DNA of 62,776 nt. Origin: Bacillota bacterium (GTDB lineage Bacteria; Bacillota; Clostridia; Peptostreptococcales; Anaerovoracaceae). The stretch lies in contig JAUNDC010000017.1 in the NCBI GenBank assembly GCA_030526355.1, positions 1 to 62,776 of the forward strand, in the 5' to 3' direction. The position numbers and the translations under genes are program-made. Shown in pieces: positions 43,644 to 52,767 of the stretch. The stretch's first letter is position 1. Every line of letters starts with the position of its first letter. The notes below the pieces were generated by a model. The model was given only the letters and a program-made list of their open reading frames with translations, made no database searches and had not been told where the DNA came from.

Positions 43644-44561
43644 GTGTTAACAAAAGAAATGCAGAATGAAATACTGCGACTGAAAAAAGAAAATGATATA
43701 TGTATCCTGGTTCATGCTTATCAGAGTCATGATATATGGGAGATTGCCGATTATGTAGGGGACTCATATGGACTCAGCCTTCAGGCGGCTAAAGCCCCTC
43801 AGAAAACTATACTGATGTGCGGGGTTCGCTTCATGGCCGAAACCGTGAAAATACTGTCACCTGAGAAAAAGGTGCTGCTGTCAAACTCTCTGGCAGGCTG
43901 TGCCATGGCGGATCAGCTTGATGTTAACAGACTCAATGAGCTGAAGAAACAATATCCAGACCATACGGTAGTAGCTTACATAAATACAACATCTGAGCTT
44001 AAAACTGCCTGCGATGTATGTGTAACCTCTTCATCAGCTCCGAAAATAGTGAAAAACATAGAAAACGATAAAATACTGTTCGTTCCTGACTGCAACCTTG
44101 GTGCATGGATTGCAGCCAAGGTGCCCGAGAAAAAATTCCAGTTCATTGATGGCGGATGTCCTGTACATGCACGCATCACAAAGGATGCAGTGGATGAAGC
44201 CAGAGCTCTTCACCCGGATGCCCTGCTGCTGGTACATCCTGAATCTCTTCCTGAAGTCACCGCACAGGCAGACTACGCCGGAAGCACAACAGGCATTATG
44301 GACTTCGCCAAAAACAGCAATGCGAAGGAATTCATCATCGGTACCGAAAGTAGCATCGTTCAGCATCTCCAGCTTGACTGTCCTGATAAAAAATTCTACC
44401 CGCTTTCAAAGAACTGCGTATGCAATGATATGCGACTCACCACACTGGGTGACGTTTACAATTGTGTAAAAGGAACTGCAGGTGAAGAAATCGAGCTTTC
44501 AGAGTATGTTATGAAGGAAGCCAGAAGATGCATCGATACAATGATAGAACTTGGAAAATAA
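43644..44561 (+). CDS. nadA: Quinolinate synthase A
   Basis: NadA condenses iminoaspartate with dihydroxyacetone phosphate to quinolinate on a 4Fe-4S cluster. The 305-residue protein has VHAYQSHDIWEIADYVGDSY, MCGVRFMAETVKILSPEKKV, VYINTTSELK-like AYINTTSELKTACDVCVTSS, and FIIGTESSIVQHLQLDCPDK, with the conserved cluster cysteines near 82, 169 and 255. The start is GTG with CGGAGG before it. It is transcribed away from nadB-nadC-niaR and ends in a strong terminator. Confidence 0.96.
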   Translation: MLTKEMQNEILRLKKENDICILVHAYQSHDIWEIADYVGDSYGLSLQAAKAPQKTILMCGVRFMAETVKILSPEKKVLLSNSLAGCAMADQLDVNRLNELKKQYPDHTVVAYINTTSELKTACDVCVTSSSAPKIVKNIENDKILFVPDCNLGAWIAAKVPEKKFQFIDGGCPVHARITKDAVDEARALHPDALLLVHPESLPEVTAQADYAGSTTGIMDFAKNSNAKEFIIGTESSIVQHLQLDCPDKKFYPLSKNCVCNDMRLTTLGDVYNCVKGTAGEEIELSEYVMKEARRCIDTMIELGK

Positions 44562-44566
44562 TTTTT

Positions 44567-44600
44567 ACCCCACGCTTTCTTTGGCGTGGGGTACTTTTTT
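44567..44600. terminator. Bidirectional terminator after nadA
   Basis: ACCCCACGC (44567-44575) and GCGTGGGGT (44584-44592) form a 9-bp GC-rich stem with an 8-base loop, followed by ACTTTTTT. On the other strand it is followed by five T's, so it can also end the radical SAM transcript. Confidence 0.9.
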
Positions 44601-44712
44601 AAAATAAAATGCGAATCCACTTCACAGTGTTTTTCACTCATATCTTCTATATCAAATAATAAAAGGTGAAAAATACGAGCAAAAACGTAAAATTTGCTTG
44701 GAATTCATTGAT

Positions 44713-46500
44713 TTACAATTGCTCAATCACCTCAGCATTACCGCTCATCGGATCACGCTGTGTATAATCGAACAGATAATACTTGCCGCCGATTTTTTCA
44801 ATATGAGTGAGTCTGCGCAGCAGCCTCACATCCGCATCAATACACTCAGGGCTTCTGAGAATCCTGTGTTCCGAAGCCTCCTTCCTGTAGAATTCTTTCG
44901 TGTATTCTTTTTCAGCTGTTTCTTCTCCAAGAAATTCCGGCCTGTTCTTCACATTATCCCGTGAATAGTAATCAAACACTAGAGCCTGCAGCAATTCTTC
45001 ACTGCCAACACAGCCAGCTGCAGTACCTTTTGCATCTGCAGCATATCCCGAACCAAACTCCAGAAGCAGCTCATATCTGCTGTTTCTCGAAAGATTAACC
45101 AGCTCATATCCTCGCTCCTGATGCCACAAACCCAGCACTTCAAACAATCCAAATGCATCCTCAAATAAATCCAGCAGCAGCTCTACAGTACGCATAAACT
45201 GACCACTGTTATAATACACCTCAACCATCTCCTCAACAGCCTTAAGCACCATAAGCTCTCCATATGAGATCCATCTGGTCTGCAGCACTTCATAAGGAGC
45301 TGCATCCGTATATCTGAGACCATACTTTTCGCTGTTTCTGTCCATCGGCGAACCCTTCAGAACTTTAAGGAACCCCAGCTGAAGCTGGTGCGGTCTCAAT
45401 GCAAAAATATCGTTAAATGATTTCCTGAAGCTCTGCATATCCTCAAAAGGAAGCCCTGCTATAAGATCAAGATGCAGATGAATATTATTTCCTGCCCTCA
45501 GCTTCGAAACTGCTCTGCATACTTTCCCGAAATCCATCGGTCTGTTTATCTCTGTCAAAGTTCTTATATTAGTTGACTGCACGCCTATCTCCAGCTGCAC
45601 CTGTCCAGCTCTCATGCTTCTCAGAAGCTCCATTTCATAATCAGTAAGCAGATCTGCAGCCACCTCAAAATGAAAATTCGTCACACCGTTATCGTTTTCC
45701 CGTATAAACCTCCATATCTGCCCGGCGTGCTCATGTTCACAGTTAAAAGTCCTGTCTATAAACTTCACCTGAGGAACCTTGAGGTCCAGAAACCGCTTAA
45801 GCTCAGACTTTACAATTTCATCAGCTCTGAATGCAAGACTCTTATCTACAGATGACAGACAATAGCTACACCTGAATGGACATCCCCTGCTACTTTCATA
45901 GTAGATTATTCTGTTGCTGAATTCATCCAGATTGTTGTATGGAAAAGGCACGGTATCAAAGTCCAGACGATGACTCTCTGCAGCGCTTATTATCCTACCT
46001 GAAGCTTCTCTGAAGGTGATATCGCTGATTTTCTTTAACATTTCATCACTATTATATCTTCTAAATCCGCTGATAGTCTTAGTGTTGCAGTATACTTTTA
46101 ATACTTCCGAGAATGCCTTTTCACCTTCACCTCTTATCACACCTCTGATAAGCGGCAGCTTTCTTACGGTTTCCTCTGCATCATATGACACTTCAGGTCC
46201 TCCAAGCCATATGTCAAGTCCTGGCATCACTTTAGCCATATCCTCAGCCAGAAGCTCAATCTCTCTTCTGTTCCAGATATAGCATGATAAAAACAGTACA
46301 TCCGGTATTTTCCTGTAAAGGTCTGCCATCACCTTTCCATACGGTTGATTTATCGTATATTCCGCTATCTCAATATCAGGAGGCTCTGAGATGTCCCCGC
46401 ACCGTTGAAGTTCGTCATCGGCATAAGCCTTCAGACTATATACAGCAAGGTTAGAATGTATATATTTCGAATTCAATGCAGCTAATACTATTTTCATCAT
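44713..46500 (-). CDS. B12-binding domain radical SAM protein (DUF4080 type)
   Basis: The 595-residue protein has an N-terminal cobalamin-binding-like domain (1-150: VLAALNSKYIHSNLAVYSLK, VWLGGPEVSYDAEE-like DIWLGGPEVSYDAEETVRKL), a radical SAM core with the cluster cysteines in SRGCPFRCSYCLSS (about 205-218), and a C-terminal DUF4080 region. Such enzymes use S-adenosylmethionine radicals for methylation or rearrangement, but this group is uncharacterised. It follows bioA by 54 bases, so it may be cotranscribed with biotin genes. A link to biotin is not established. Confidence 0.85.
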   Translation of the reverse strand: MMKIVLAALNSKYIHSNLAVYSLKAYADDELQRCGDISEPPDIEIAEYTINQPYGKVMADLYRKIPDVLFLSCYIWNRREIELLAEDMAKVMPGLDIWLGGPEVSYDAEETVRKLPLIRGVIRGEGEKAFSEVLKVYCNTKTISGFRRYNSDEMLKKISDITFREASGRIISAAESHRLDFDTVPFPYNNLDEFSNRIIYYESSRGCPFRCSYCLSSVDKSLAFRADEIVKSELKRFLDLKVPQVKFIDRTFNCEHEHAGQIWRFIRENDNGVTNFHFEVAADLLTDYEMELLRSMRAGQVQLEIGVQSTNIRTLTEINRPMDFGKVCRAVSKLRAGNNIHLHLDLIAGLPFEDMQSFRKSFNDIFALRPHQLQLGFLKVLKGSPMDRNSEKYGLRYTDAAPYEVLQTRWISYGELMVLKAVEEMVEVYYNSGQFMRTVELLLDLFEDAFGLFEVLGLWHQERGYELVNLSRNSRYELLLEFGSGYAADAKGTAAGCVGSEELLQALVFDYYSRDNVKNRPEFLGEETAEKEYTKEFYRKEASEHRILRSPECIDADVRLLRRLTHIEKIGGKYYLFDYTQRDPMSGNAEVIEQL

Positions 46501-46554
46501 TTCTTCTTTCCGTGCACCCCGACCACAAAATTATAAACTCTCACTTAATATGCT

Positions 46555-47754
46555 TTAATCAAACCACTTCTTCATTACCTCAAGCACATGCACAAGCTGT
46601 TCCTCTGTTATCACATACGGCACCATAGCGTACATATAGCTGAGAAATGGTCTGTTGAACACACCATGCTCATAAGCAAATTCCCGGAAGCCTTTAAGGT
46701 CTCTGCTGTCCTTTACCTCAATGCATATACAGCCTCCCATTATCCTGATTTCCTTTATCCGAGGATCTGTGAAGCCATCCATTTCACGATGCATTATCTC
46801 AGTAATTCGCGCAATTCTGGACATGTAATCCTCTTTTTCGAACAGCTCGATAGATTTAAGTGCCACGCTGCAGGCAAGTGGATTCCCCATAAATGTAGGA
46901 CCATGCATCAGTGCCTTGTCAGGGTCATCGCTGTAAAAGGCATCATATACCTTGTGATTTGTCACAGTAGCAGCATGTCCGATATATCCGCCCGTTAAAG
47001 CTTTGCCAAGTATCAGTATATCCGGCTGAACCAGATCTGCCACGAATCTGTTTCCGGTACGACCGAAACCCGTAGCCACTTCATCAAAAATAAGCAGCAC
47101 ATCATATTTATCACATAGTTCTCTGGCACGCTGCAGGAATGAAATATCATACATCAGCATGCCTCCTGCACCCTGAAGAAGAGGTTCAACGATAAATGAA
47201 TTCAGTGAAGCATGATACCTGCTGAAGGCCGCCTCTAGCGCGTCAATTTCCGTAGGAATATGTACCACATTATCATTTTCTCCGAATGCCTCCAGAACGA
47301 AATGATAGTCCTCATCATCACCGGCCTCCATTGCCTTGAAGGTATCACCATGATATGAATTGGTCAGAGACAATATCCCGATTCTTTCTTTATCCCCCTT
47401 GTTCACATGATACTGAAGCGCCATTTTGAGAGCCACTTCAACTGCCACACTGCCGGAATCCGAGAAAAAACAGTAGTCTAGATCTCCCGGAAGCCACTTC
47501 TCAAGCTTATCCGCCAGCCTTTTCACAGGTTCATGAGTCAGCCCTCCCAGCATAACGTGAGAAAATTTCTCTGCCTGTGTCACGATAGCTTCTGTCAGCA
47601 CAGGGTGTTTGTATCCATGAATGGTACTCCACCATGAGGATATAGAGTCTATCATTTTTTTACCACCCTTCGTGTAAAGGTACACTCCCTCAGCGTCTAC
47701 TATTTCGTAGGGCTCATTCATTGTCTTCATCTGCTGGTATGGATACCATATCAT
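46555..47754 (-). CDS. bioA: Adenosylmethionine-8-amino-7-oxononanoate aminotransferase
   Basis: BioA transfers the amino group of S-adenosylmethionine to KAPA to make DAPA. It has IWYPYQQMKTMNEPYEIVDA, the WWSTIHGYKHPVLTEAI block with SSWW, IFDEVATGFGRTGNRFVADL, and the PLP lysine in ILGKALTGGYIGHAATVTNH. The 399-residue length is slightly short but the motifs are complete. It is 18 bases after bioD. Confidence 0.94.
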   Translation of the reverse strand: MIWYPYQQMKTMNEPYEIVDAEGVYLYTKGGKKMIDSISSWWSTIHGYKHPVLTEAIVTQAEKFSHVMLGGLTHEPVKRLADKLEKWLPGDLDYCFFSDSGSVAVEVALKMALQYHVNKGDKERIGILSLTNSYHGDTFKAMEAGDDEDYHFVLEAFGENDNVVHIPTEIDALEAAFSRYHASLNSFIVEPLLQGAGGMLMYDISFLQRARELCDKYDVLLIFDEVATGFGRTGNRFVADLVQPDILILGKALTGGYIGHAATVTNHKVYDAFYSDDPDKALMHGPTFMGNPLACSVALKSIELFEKEDYMSRIARITEIMHREMDGFTDPRIKEIRIMGGCICIEVKDSRDLKGFREFAYEHGVFNRPFLSYMYAMVPYVITEEQLVHVLEVMKKWFD

Positions 47755-47772
47755 CTGTATTACCTCCCGTTA

Positions 47773-48456
47773 CTATTCATAAAGCGATGCCAGCACATCA
47801 GCATCTATATCAAGCTCTTCATCACCATCTTCCACACACGCAATAACCTTCTCACCCGTCAGGAATTCACACATTCTGAGATTATCCTCTTCCATAACAT
47901 CACCAGGATGAAAATGATTAAAAATAACTCCTTTGATTTCAATGTTTCTCGCCTTCATATATTCACATGTCAGCACAACGCTGTTAATAGTTCCAAGGCC
48001 AGCATCAGCAACAATTATGCATGCCAGATTAAGCTCTTTTATAACATCCTCCAGCTGCAGCTTTTCCTCGTCAAAGCAAAGCGGGCAAAGTATACCGCCG
48101 CTACCTTCCATAGTAACATAATCGTACCTGCTGCATACAGATTCAAAGCCTCTCTTCACTACATCCAGCTTCACAGGATTACCCTCGATTCTTGAGGCAA
48201 GATGAGGCGATACCGCTGTTTCGTAAATATATGGACACATATCTTCAAGAGGCTGCTCGATTCCTGATACGGTTTTAACAAAAACCGCGTCTCCGGGAAC
48301 CAGACTGCCGTCACTTCTTCGCTCATTTCCGCTCATCGCCGCCTTGTAATATGCGGTGCTTCTGCCACTCTCTTTCAGTTTCTTAGCTATAAGCCCTGCC
48401 ACATAGGTTTTACCTACATCAGTACCTGTTCCTGTAATAAATATCTTTCCTGACAT
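47773..48456 (-). CDS. bioD: Dethiobiotin synthetase
   Basis: BioD closes the ureido ring of DAPA with CO2 and ATP. The 227-residue protein begins KIFITGTGTDVGKTYVAGLI, carrying the P-loop GTDVGKT, and has YYKAAMSGN, and VTMEGSGGILCPLC, which matches the conserved EGAGG region but with EGSGG. It overlaps the bioB stop codon by one base. Second-last enzyme of the pathway. Confidence 0.95.
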   Translation of the reverse strand: MSGKIFITGTGTDVGKTYVAGLIAKKLKESGRSTAYYKAAMSGNERRSDGSLVPGDAVFVKTVSGIEQPLEDMCPYIYETAVSPHLASRIEGNPVKLDVVKRGFESVCSRYDYVTMEGSGGILCPLCFDEEKLQLEDVIKELNLACIIVADAGLGTINSVVLTCEYMKARNIEIKGVIFNHFHPGDVMEEDNLRMCEFLTGEKVIACVEDGDEELDIDADVLASLYE

Positions 48457-49430
48457 TATAATCTCACCTCGAATCCAAGCTCCGCCAGCATTTTCTTATC
48501 CTTGTCAACGGTTATTCCCGCCGTTGTCAGCATATCACCTGATATGGCAGCATTGGCTCCGCTGGTAAAGCAGCTTCGTCCTTTATCATCAAGAAGCCCT
48601 CTGCCTCCTGCCAGTCTGATACAACCATCCGGTATCAGAAATCTGAAAATCGCAATACACCTTCTGGCCTCATCTTTCGTAAGAGTACGGTTATTTTCAT
48701 ATGGAGTTCCTTTTATAGGGTTAAGCAGATTGACAGGTATGGATCTGACTCCCAGACCTCGCGCAGTTATTACCATATCAATGCGGTCCTCCATAGTCTC
48801 ACCCAGCCCCATTATGCCTCCAGAACATATTTCCAGACCTGCTCTGACTGCTGCCTTCAGTGTATCGATTTTTTCCTGATATGTATGCGTTGTGCACACC
48901 TGCGGAAAATATTTCTCAGAAGTTTCAAGATTGCAATGCACTCTTGATGCACCGGCTTCCTTCAACCTTCTGAATTGCTTCTCATTAATGAGCCCGAAGG
49001 ATATGCATACCTCCAGAGAAGTATTTTCACGAATTGCTCTGATGCTTTCACATGCCCTTTCCACCTCATCTTCCGTCAGGCGCTTACCTGAAGTCACGAT
49101 TGAAAACCTAAGAACCCCCTTGCTGTCATTATAACGTGCATCCTCCAGTATTTTTTCAGTAGGAAGCAGCTCCCAGCTGTCGGTGCATTCAGTTTCATAA
49201 TGTGCGCTCTGAGCACAGTATTTGCAGTCTTCAGAACACTTTCCGCATTTACCGTTTATTATGGTACACATATCAAATTTATTCCCGCAGACCTCTTTCC
49301 TTATTTCATCAGCTGCGTTGCACAATTCCTCAAGGGGTTCCTTTATAAGTGCTTCAGCCTCCTCACGGGTAACTTCATATGAACCATTACTCGTTAGTAT
49401 TCTGTTTTTAATTTCCTGTACGATACTCAT
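48456..49430 (-). CDS. bioB: Biotin synthase
   Basis: BioB is a radical SAM enzyme that inserts sulfur into dethiobiotin. The 324-residue protein has the 4Fe-4S motif CSEDCKYCAQS (CxxxCxxC), preceded by NGKCGKCSEDC, and the other conserved blocks RFSIVTSGKRLTEDEVERAC, CSGGIMGLGETMEDRIDM and RSIPVNLLNPIKGTPYEN, with RLAGGRG near the end. It sits between bioY and bioD. Confidence 0.97.
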   Translation of the reverse strand: MSIVQEIKNRILTSNGSYEVTREEAEALIKEPLEELCNAADEIRKEVCGNKFDMCTIINGKCGKCSEDCKYCAQSAHYETECTDSWELLPTEKILEDARYNDSKGVLRFSIVTSGKRLTEDEVERACESIRAIRENTSLEVCISFGLINEKQFRRLKEAGASRVHCNLETSEKYFPQVCTTHTYQEKIDTLKAAVRAGLEICSGGIMGLGETMEDRIDMVITARGLGVRSIPVNLLNPIKGTPYENNRTLTKDEARRCIAIFRFLIPDGCIRLAGGRGLLDDKGRSCFTSGANAAISGDMLTTAGITVDKDKKMLAELGFEVRL

Positions 49431-49454
49431 ATTTTCACCTTTTTCCTATCTACT

Positions 49455-50039
49455 TCAGTTTGACCTCATCCTGTCATATACAGGCTTTACACGTTTCGTC
49501 AGAAATGCTGCCAGAAAACACAGCAGTATGTCACCTGGCACCGCCATCAGGAAACAGTAGAGGAACAGCGGCCAGAATCCGATAGGTGTGTTTATCACAT
49601 AGTTGCATATTATGTAGTAATATGCCATGCCCATAGCATATACTATCAGCAGTCCTATAAAATTTGCAATGAGGATTCTGCCGAATTTCAGCTCCGGCAT
49701 TTTCTCCACCAGATTCCCCGTCACATATGCGGCAATGATAAATCCAATGATATAACCGAAGCTGGGCTTGAAAATATACCAGATTCCGCCACCTTCTGCA
49801 AATATCGGCAGTCCCACCAGCCCTAGAACTGTATATACACCTGTACTGATAGCCCCAAGCTTTCCTCCCATAAGAAGTCCTGCCAACATAGTGAACAGGA
49901 ACTGCAATGTAAATGGAACCACAGGAACCGGTATCTTAATGAATGCTCCTGCCGTAATAAGTGCTGTAAATAGAGCACACATCACCATATCTCTAATCGT
50001 TATTCTGCGTCTGCTTTCGCTTATCATATTCTGCTGCAC
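49455..50039 (-). CDS. bioY: Biotin transporter BioY (ECF S component)
   Basis: BioY is the substrate-binding membrane subunit for biotin uptake. The protein has about six helices with MVMCALFTALITAGAFIKIP, VVPFTLQFLFTMLAGLLMGG and LVGLPIFAEGGGIWYIFKPS, then FGYIIGFIIAAYVTG, all diagnostic. The frame extends 19 codons upstream, but GGAGGG lies 7 bases before a GTG at 50039, giving 194 residues, the normal length. First gene of bioY-bioB-bioD-bioA. Confidence 0.93.
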   Translation of the reverse strand: MQQNMISESRRRITIRDMVMCALFTALITAGAFIKIPVPVVPFTLQFLFTMLAGLLMGGKLGAISTGVYTVLGLVGLPIFAEGGGIWYIFKPSFGYIIGFIIAAYVTGNLVEKMPELKFGRILIANFIGLLIVYAMGMAYYYIICNYVINTPIGFWPLFLYCFLMAVPGDILLCFLAAFLTKRVKPVYDRMRSN

Positions 50040-50085
50040 AAAAATACCCTCCGCTATGAAAATAATAATACCTTTTGATGGCATA

Positions 50086-50150
50086 ATTATATTCACTGGC
50101 AGAGGGTATTGTCAACCTATTTTTTCGATTGTCAACCAAACTGTTAACCA
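50086..50150 (-). promoter_or_regulatory. bioY promoter with repeated operator-like half-sites
   Basis: On the minus strand TTGACA (50115-50110) and TATAAT (50091-50086) are 18 bases apart. TTGTCAACC occurs at 50109-50117 and 50129-50137 in the same orientation, with CTGTTAACC at 50141-50149, like BirA half-sites but direct rather than inverted. An 11-bp inverted repeat (ATACCCTCCGC at 50044-50054, GCAGAGGGTAT at 50099-50109) spans the -10 region and ribosome binding site. Confidence 0.65.
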
Positions 50151-50171
50151 TATACTTCCCATGCAATGTTA

Positions 50172-52727
50172 TCAGTTTTTCCTCGGTGTTTTTTCTTTAT
50201 TCCCGTTTACTTTTATTTCACCATTCCTTACCAGCTCGGTAAAAATCCCTGCAAGGTGCGGATCGAACTGTGTTCCTGCGTTTCCCACAATTTCCTTTAC
50301 AGCAAAATCAGTAGAGAAGGCTTCCTTGTAGCTTCGTTTTGAAGTCATAGCATCAAAGGCATCGGCTATACACAAAATTCTTCCGAACAAAGGTATTTCC
50401 TCACCCTTGAGCTTTCTCGGGTAACCACGTCCGTCCCATCTTTCATGATGTGACACAACAGCAGGTATTACGTAATCAAGAGATGGCAGATGACGTATGA
50501 TACCGACAGAATTCATTACATGACCCTTCATAACATCAAATTCTTCCTCGGTAAGTCTGGTCGTCTTATTCAATATCTCTTCCGGTATTCCTATTTTGCC
50601 CACATCATGAAGCAGTGCTGCTTCTCTGATTATTTCCAGAGAATCCTCATTAAGCCCCATTGCATATGCCAGACCTGTAGCATAATACTCAACGTTTTCT
50701 GAGTGGTTGAAGGTATAATGATCCTTCGTATCGATAGCCGCGGTCAAAGCATATATCGTTGATGCATACTCAGTATATATATCTGTCTTCTGCTTCAGCA
50801 TATCGTCGCCGGTTTTAGGCACGCCTTCTATCACACTGCTTCCTGTAGTAACAAGGATGCCGTTCTTTCCTTTTCTCTTTACCTGATATACCGCCATATC
50901 AGCATTATCTACAAGCTCTTTGACAGTTGAAGCCCCGAATGGTGCAGTGCAGATCCCACAGCTTGCCGTCAGCGATGAAGTCACGAAGCAATCATCATCC
51001 AGATTTCTGTTCATAACAGAAATCTGATGCAGTATGGTCTCAGCTATGCGCTTTGCTCCCAGAGTATCGAACATCGGCAGAATCACAGCAAATTCCTTAC
51101 CACTGCACCTTGCCACATAACCAGAGCTTCCGACAGTCGCTTTAAGAATTGATCCCACTCTGCGCAATGCAGCATCACCGTGCTTATTTCCATAAAGCTG
51201 ATTAAACAGCTTGAAATCATCGAGGTTTACCAGTATCAGAGCCAGTGACTGCTTACCGCATTTCTCAAATTCCCTGTTGAGTATTTCATAGAAGTATTTC
51301 CTGTTAAGAAGCCCGGTAAGTTCATCAATTCTGGCTTCATACCACGCCTTCTCATAAAGTCTGGAATTTTTAACTGCAATTGAGCACACTGAACCAACCG
51401 AATCCAGAAAGCTTATATCATCATATGTAAATCTGCTTCCGTCCTTTTTGCCTGACACCGCAACAATTCCAACCATATCGTCCGCATCCTTAAGAACAAA
51501 GAAGCAGTTGGCTTCCAGCTCCTCCAGCTGACGTTTCTCACGATCCCACATGGATTTGTACACTGTCAGACATTTAAAGTCTTCCATCAGCAGACATTCA
51601 CCGTTTCTGGCCAGCTGCTTTACCAGCGGGCTGGTCGCTGATATAACCACATTTCTGTCAGTAAGCGGACTGAGACTGTGAGTCAGTCTGAATTCCCTCT
51701 CATCTTCAGATTTGATAAATACATGTATCTTATTGGCAGGGATCACATCATAAATGACATTGACCATCTTGTCCAGAATCTCCTCAACATTCAGACTCTC
51801 CGATACTGTCCTGCTGAATTCCTTGAGCATGTTCGCCTTGGCTATCTCATCCTTTATAAACACTCTGTTTATAAATCTCTTCATAGCCATATATAAAACC
51901 AAAGTAAACAATGCAAACAGAAGACACATTGCCATATTCACCGCAGTCTGTGAATCTCCCAGAACCTTTCTGAGCAGCCTGCTGAGGCCGTTGTTGAAGT
52001 ACATAAACAGTCCCAATGCCAAAATAAGCGACATTATGTAATAGCTTTCTCTGGAAAACAATGACGTCAGCTTGAACAGCCTTCTCTGGTGCAATGTGTA
52101 CATCATGCAGACAACCATAATAAGTGCTGCGACTATATCCACCGGGAATCCTTTGACTGAAAAGAACATCCACATCAGTTCACCGATAAAAATGAATGCT
52201 ATACCCAGCATCAGCGGACGCATCTGCCGTTTCTTGAGGTCATCACTCATATAATATCTGATCATGAGAATAAACATATGTGCAACAACAGCTCCGCAAA
52301 GCACAAACATTATTGATACTGTCCACGAATACTCGTAAATAAACACTGTATCGCCATTTCCAGCATCTATTGCCTCCGGTGCTTCAAGAAAAACTCCTGT
52401 AATTGAATTGACTACTCCCATTCCAATCATCAGAACAAACCACAATGCATTCAGCTTTCTGTTTTTGCTGTCGGTAAATTCCATCAGGAACCAGCAGAAC
52501 GCATAGCATATGATGAACATTCCCATCATCGATGTATGGAACCAGAATTCGCTACCGGGAGCCATCTGTATCCTCATGCAGAATGAACCACCTGTCCACA
52601 GCACGCCTCCAATCAGTACGCCGATAAAGGAATTAACCACCGGTGTTTTGCGGGCAGCAGCAAATGCCGCCAGCAAAAATGCATAGCAGCACAGTGCAAT
52701 TATTGAAATTGAAGCGAAGCTGTACAT
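50172..52727 (-). CDS. Membrane sensor with GAF, degenerate GGDEF and HD-GYP domains
   Basis: An 851-residue signalling protein. Residues 1-220 hold seven membrane helices of the 7TM sensor type, followed by a GAF region (about 300-450), a GGDEF-like domain (about 455-620) and an HD-GYP phosphodiesterase domain. In the GGDEF domain the signature reads CSGKEF, so the residues needed for c-di-GMP synthesis are altered and cyclase activity is unlikely. The HD-GYP part is intact (HDVGKIGIPEEILNK, HHERWDGRGYP). I therefore expect c-di-GMP hydrolysis. It follows the GH3 gene by 40 bases. Confidence 0.9.
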   Translation of the reverse strand: MYSFASISIIALCCYAFLLAAFAAARKTPVVNSFIGVLIGGVLWTGGSFCMRIQMAPGSEFWFHTSMMGMFIICYAFCWFLMEFTDSKNRKLNALWFVLMIGMGVVNSITGVFLEAPEAIDAGNGDTVFIYEYSWTVSIMFVLCGAVVAHMFILMIRYYMSDDLKKRQMRPLMLGIAFIFIGELMWMFFSVKGFPVDIVAALIMVVCMMYTLHQRRLFKLTSLFSRESYYIMSLILALGLFMYFNNGLSRLLRKVLGDSQTAVNMAMCLLFALFTLVLYMAMKRFINRVFIKDEIAKANMLKEFSRTVSESLNVEEILDKMVNVIYDVIPANKIHVFIKSEDEREFRLTHSLSPLTDRNVVISATSPLVKQLARNGECLLMEDFKCLTVYKSMWDREKRQLEELEANCFFVLKDADDMVGIVAVSGKKDGSRFTYDDISFLDSVGSVCSIAVKNSRLYEKAWYEARIDELTGLLNRKYFYEILNREFEKCGKQSLALILVNLDDFKLFNQLYGNKHGDAALRRVGSILKATVGSSGYVARCSGKEFAVILPMFDTLGAKRIAETILHQISVMNRNLDDDCFVTSSLTASCGICTAPFGASTVKELVDNADMAVYQVKRKGKNGILVTTGSSVIEGVPKTGDDMLKQKTDIYTEYASTIYALTAAIDTKDHYTFNHSENVEYYATGLAYAMGLNEDSLEIIREAALLHDVGKIGIPEEILNKTTRLTEEEFDVMKGHVMNSVGIIRHLPSLDYVIPAVVSHHERWDGRGYPRKLKGEEIPLFGRILCIADAFDAMTSKRSYKEAFSTDFAVKEIVGNAGTQFDPHLAGIFTELVRNGEIKVNGNKEKTPRKN

Positions 52728-52767
52728 AAATAATTCTCCTATGTTTCTCCGTTCAGGTTTAATCTGC

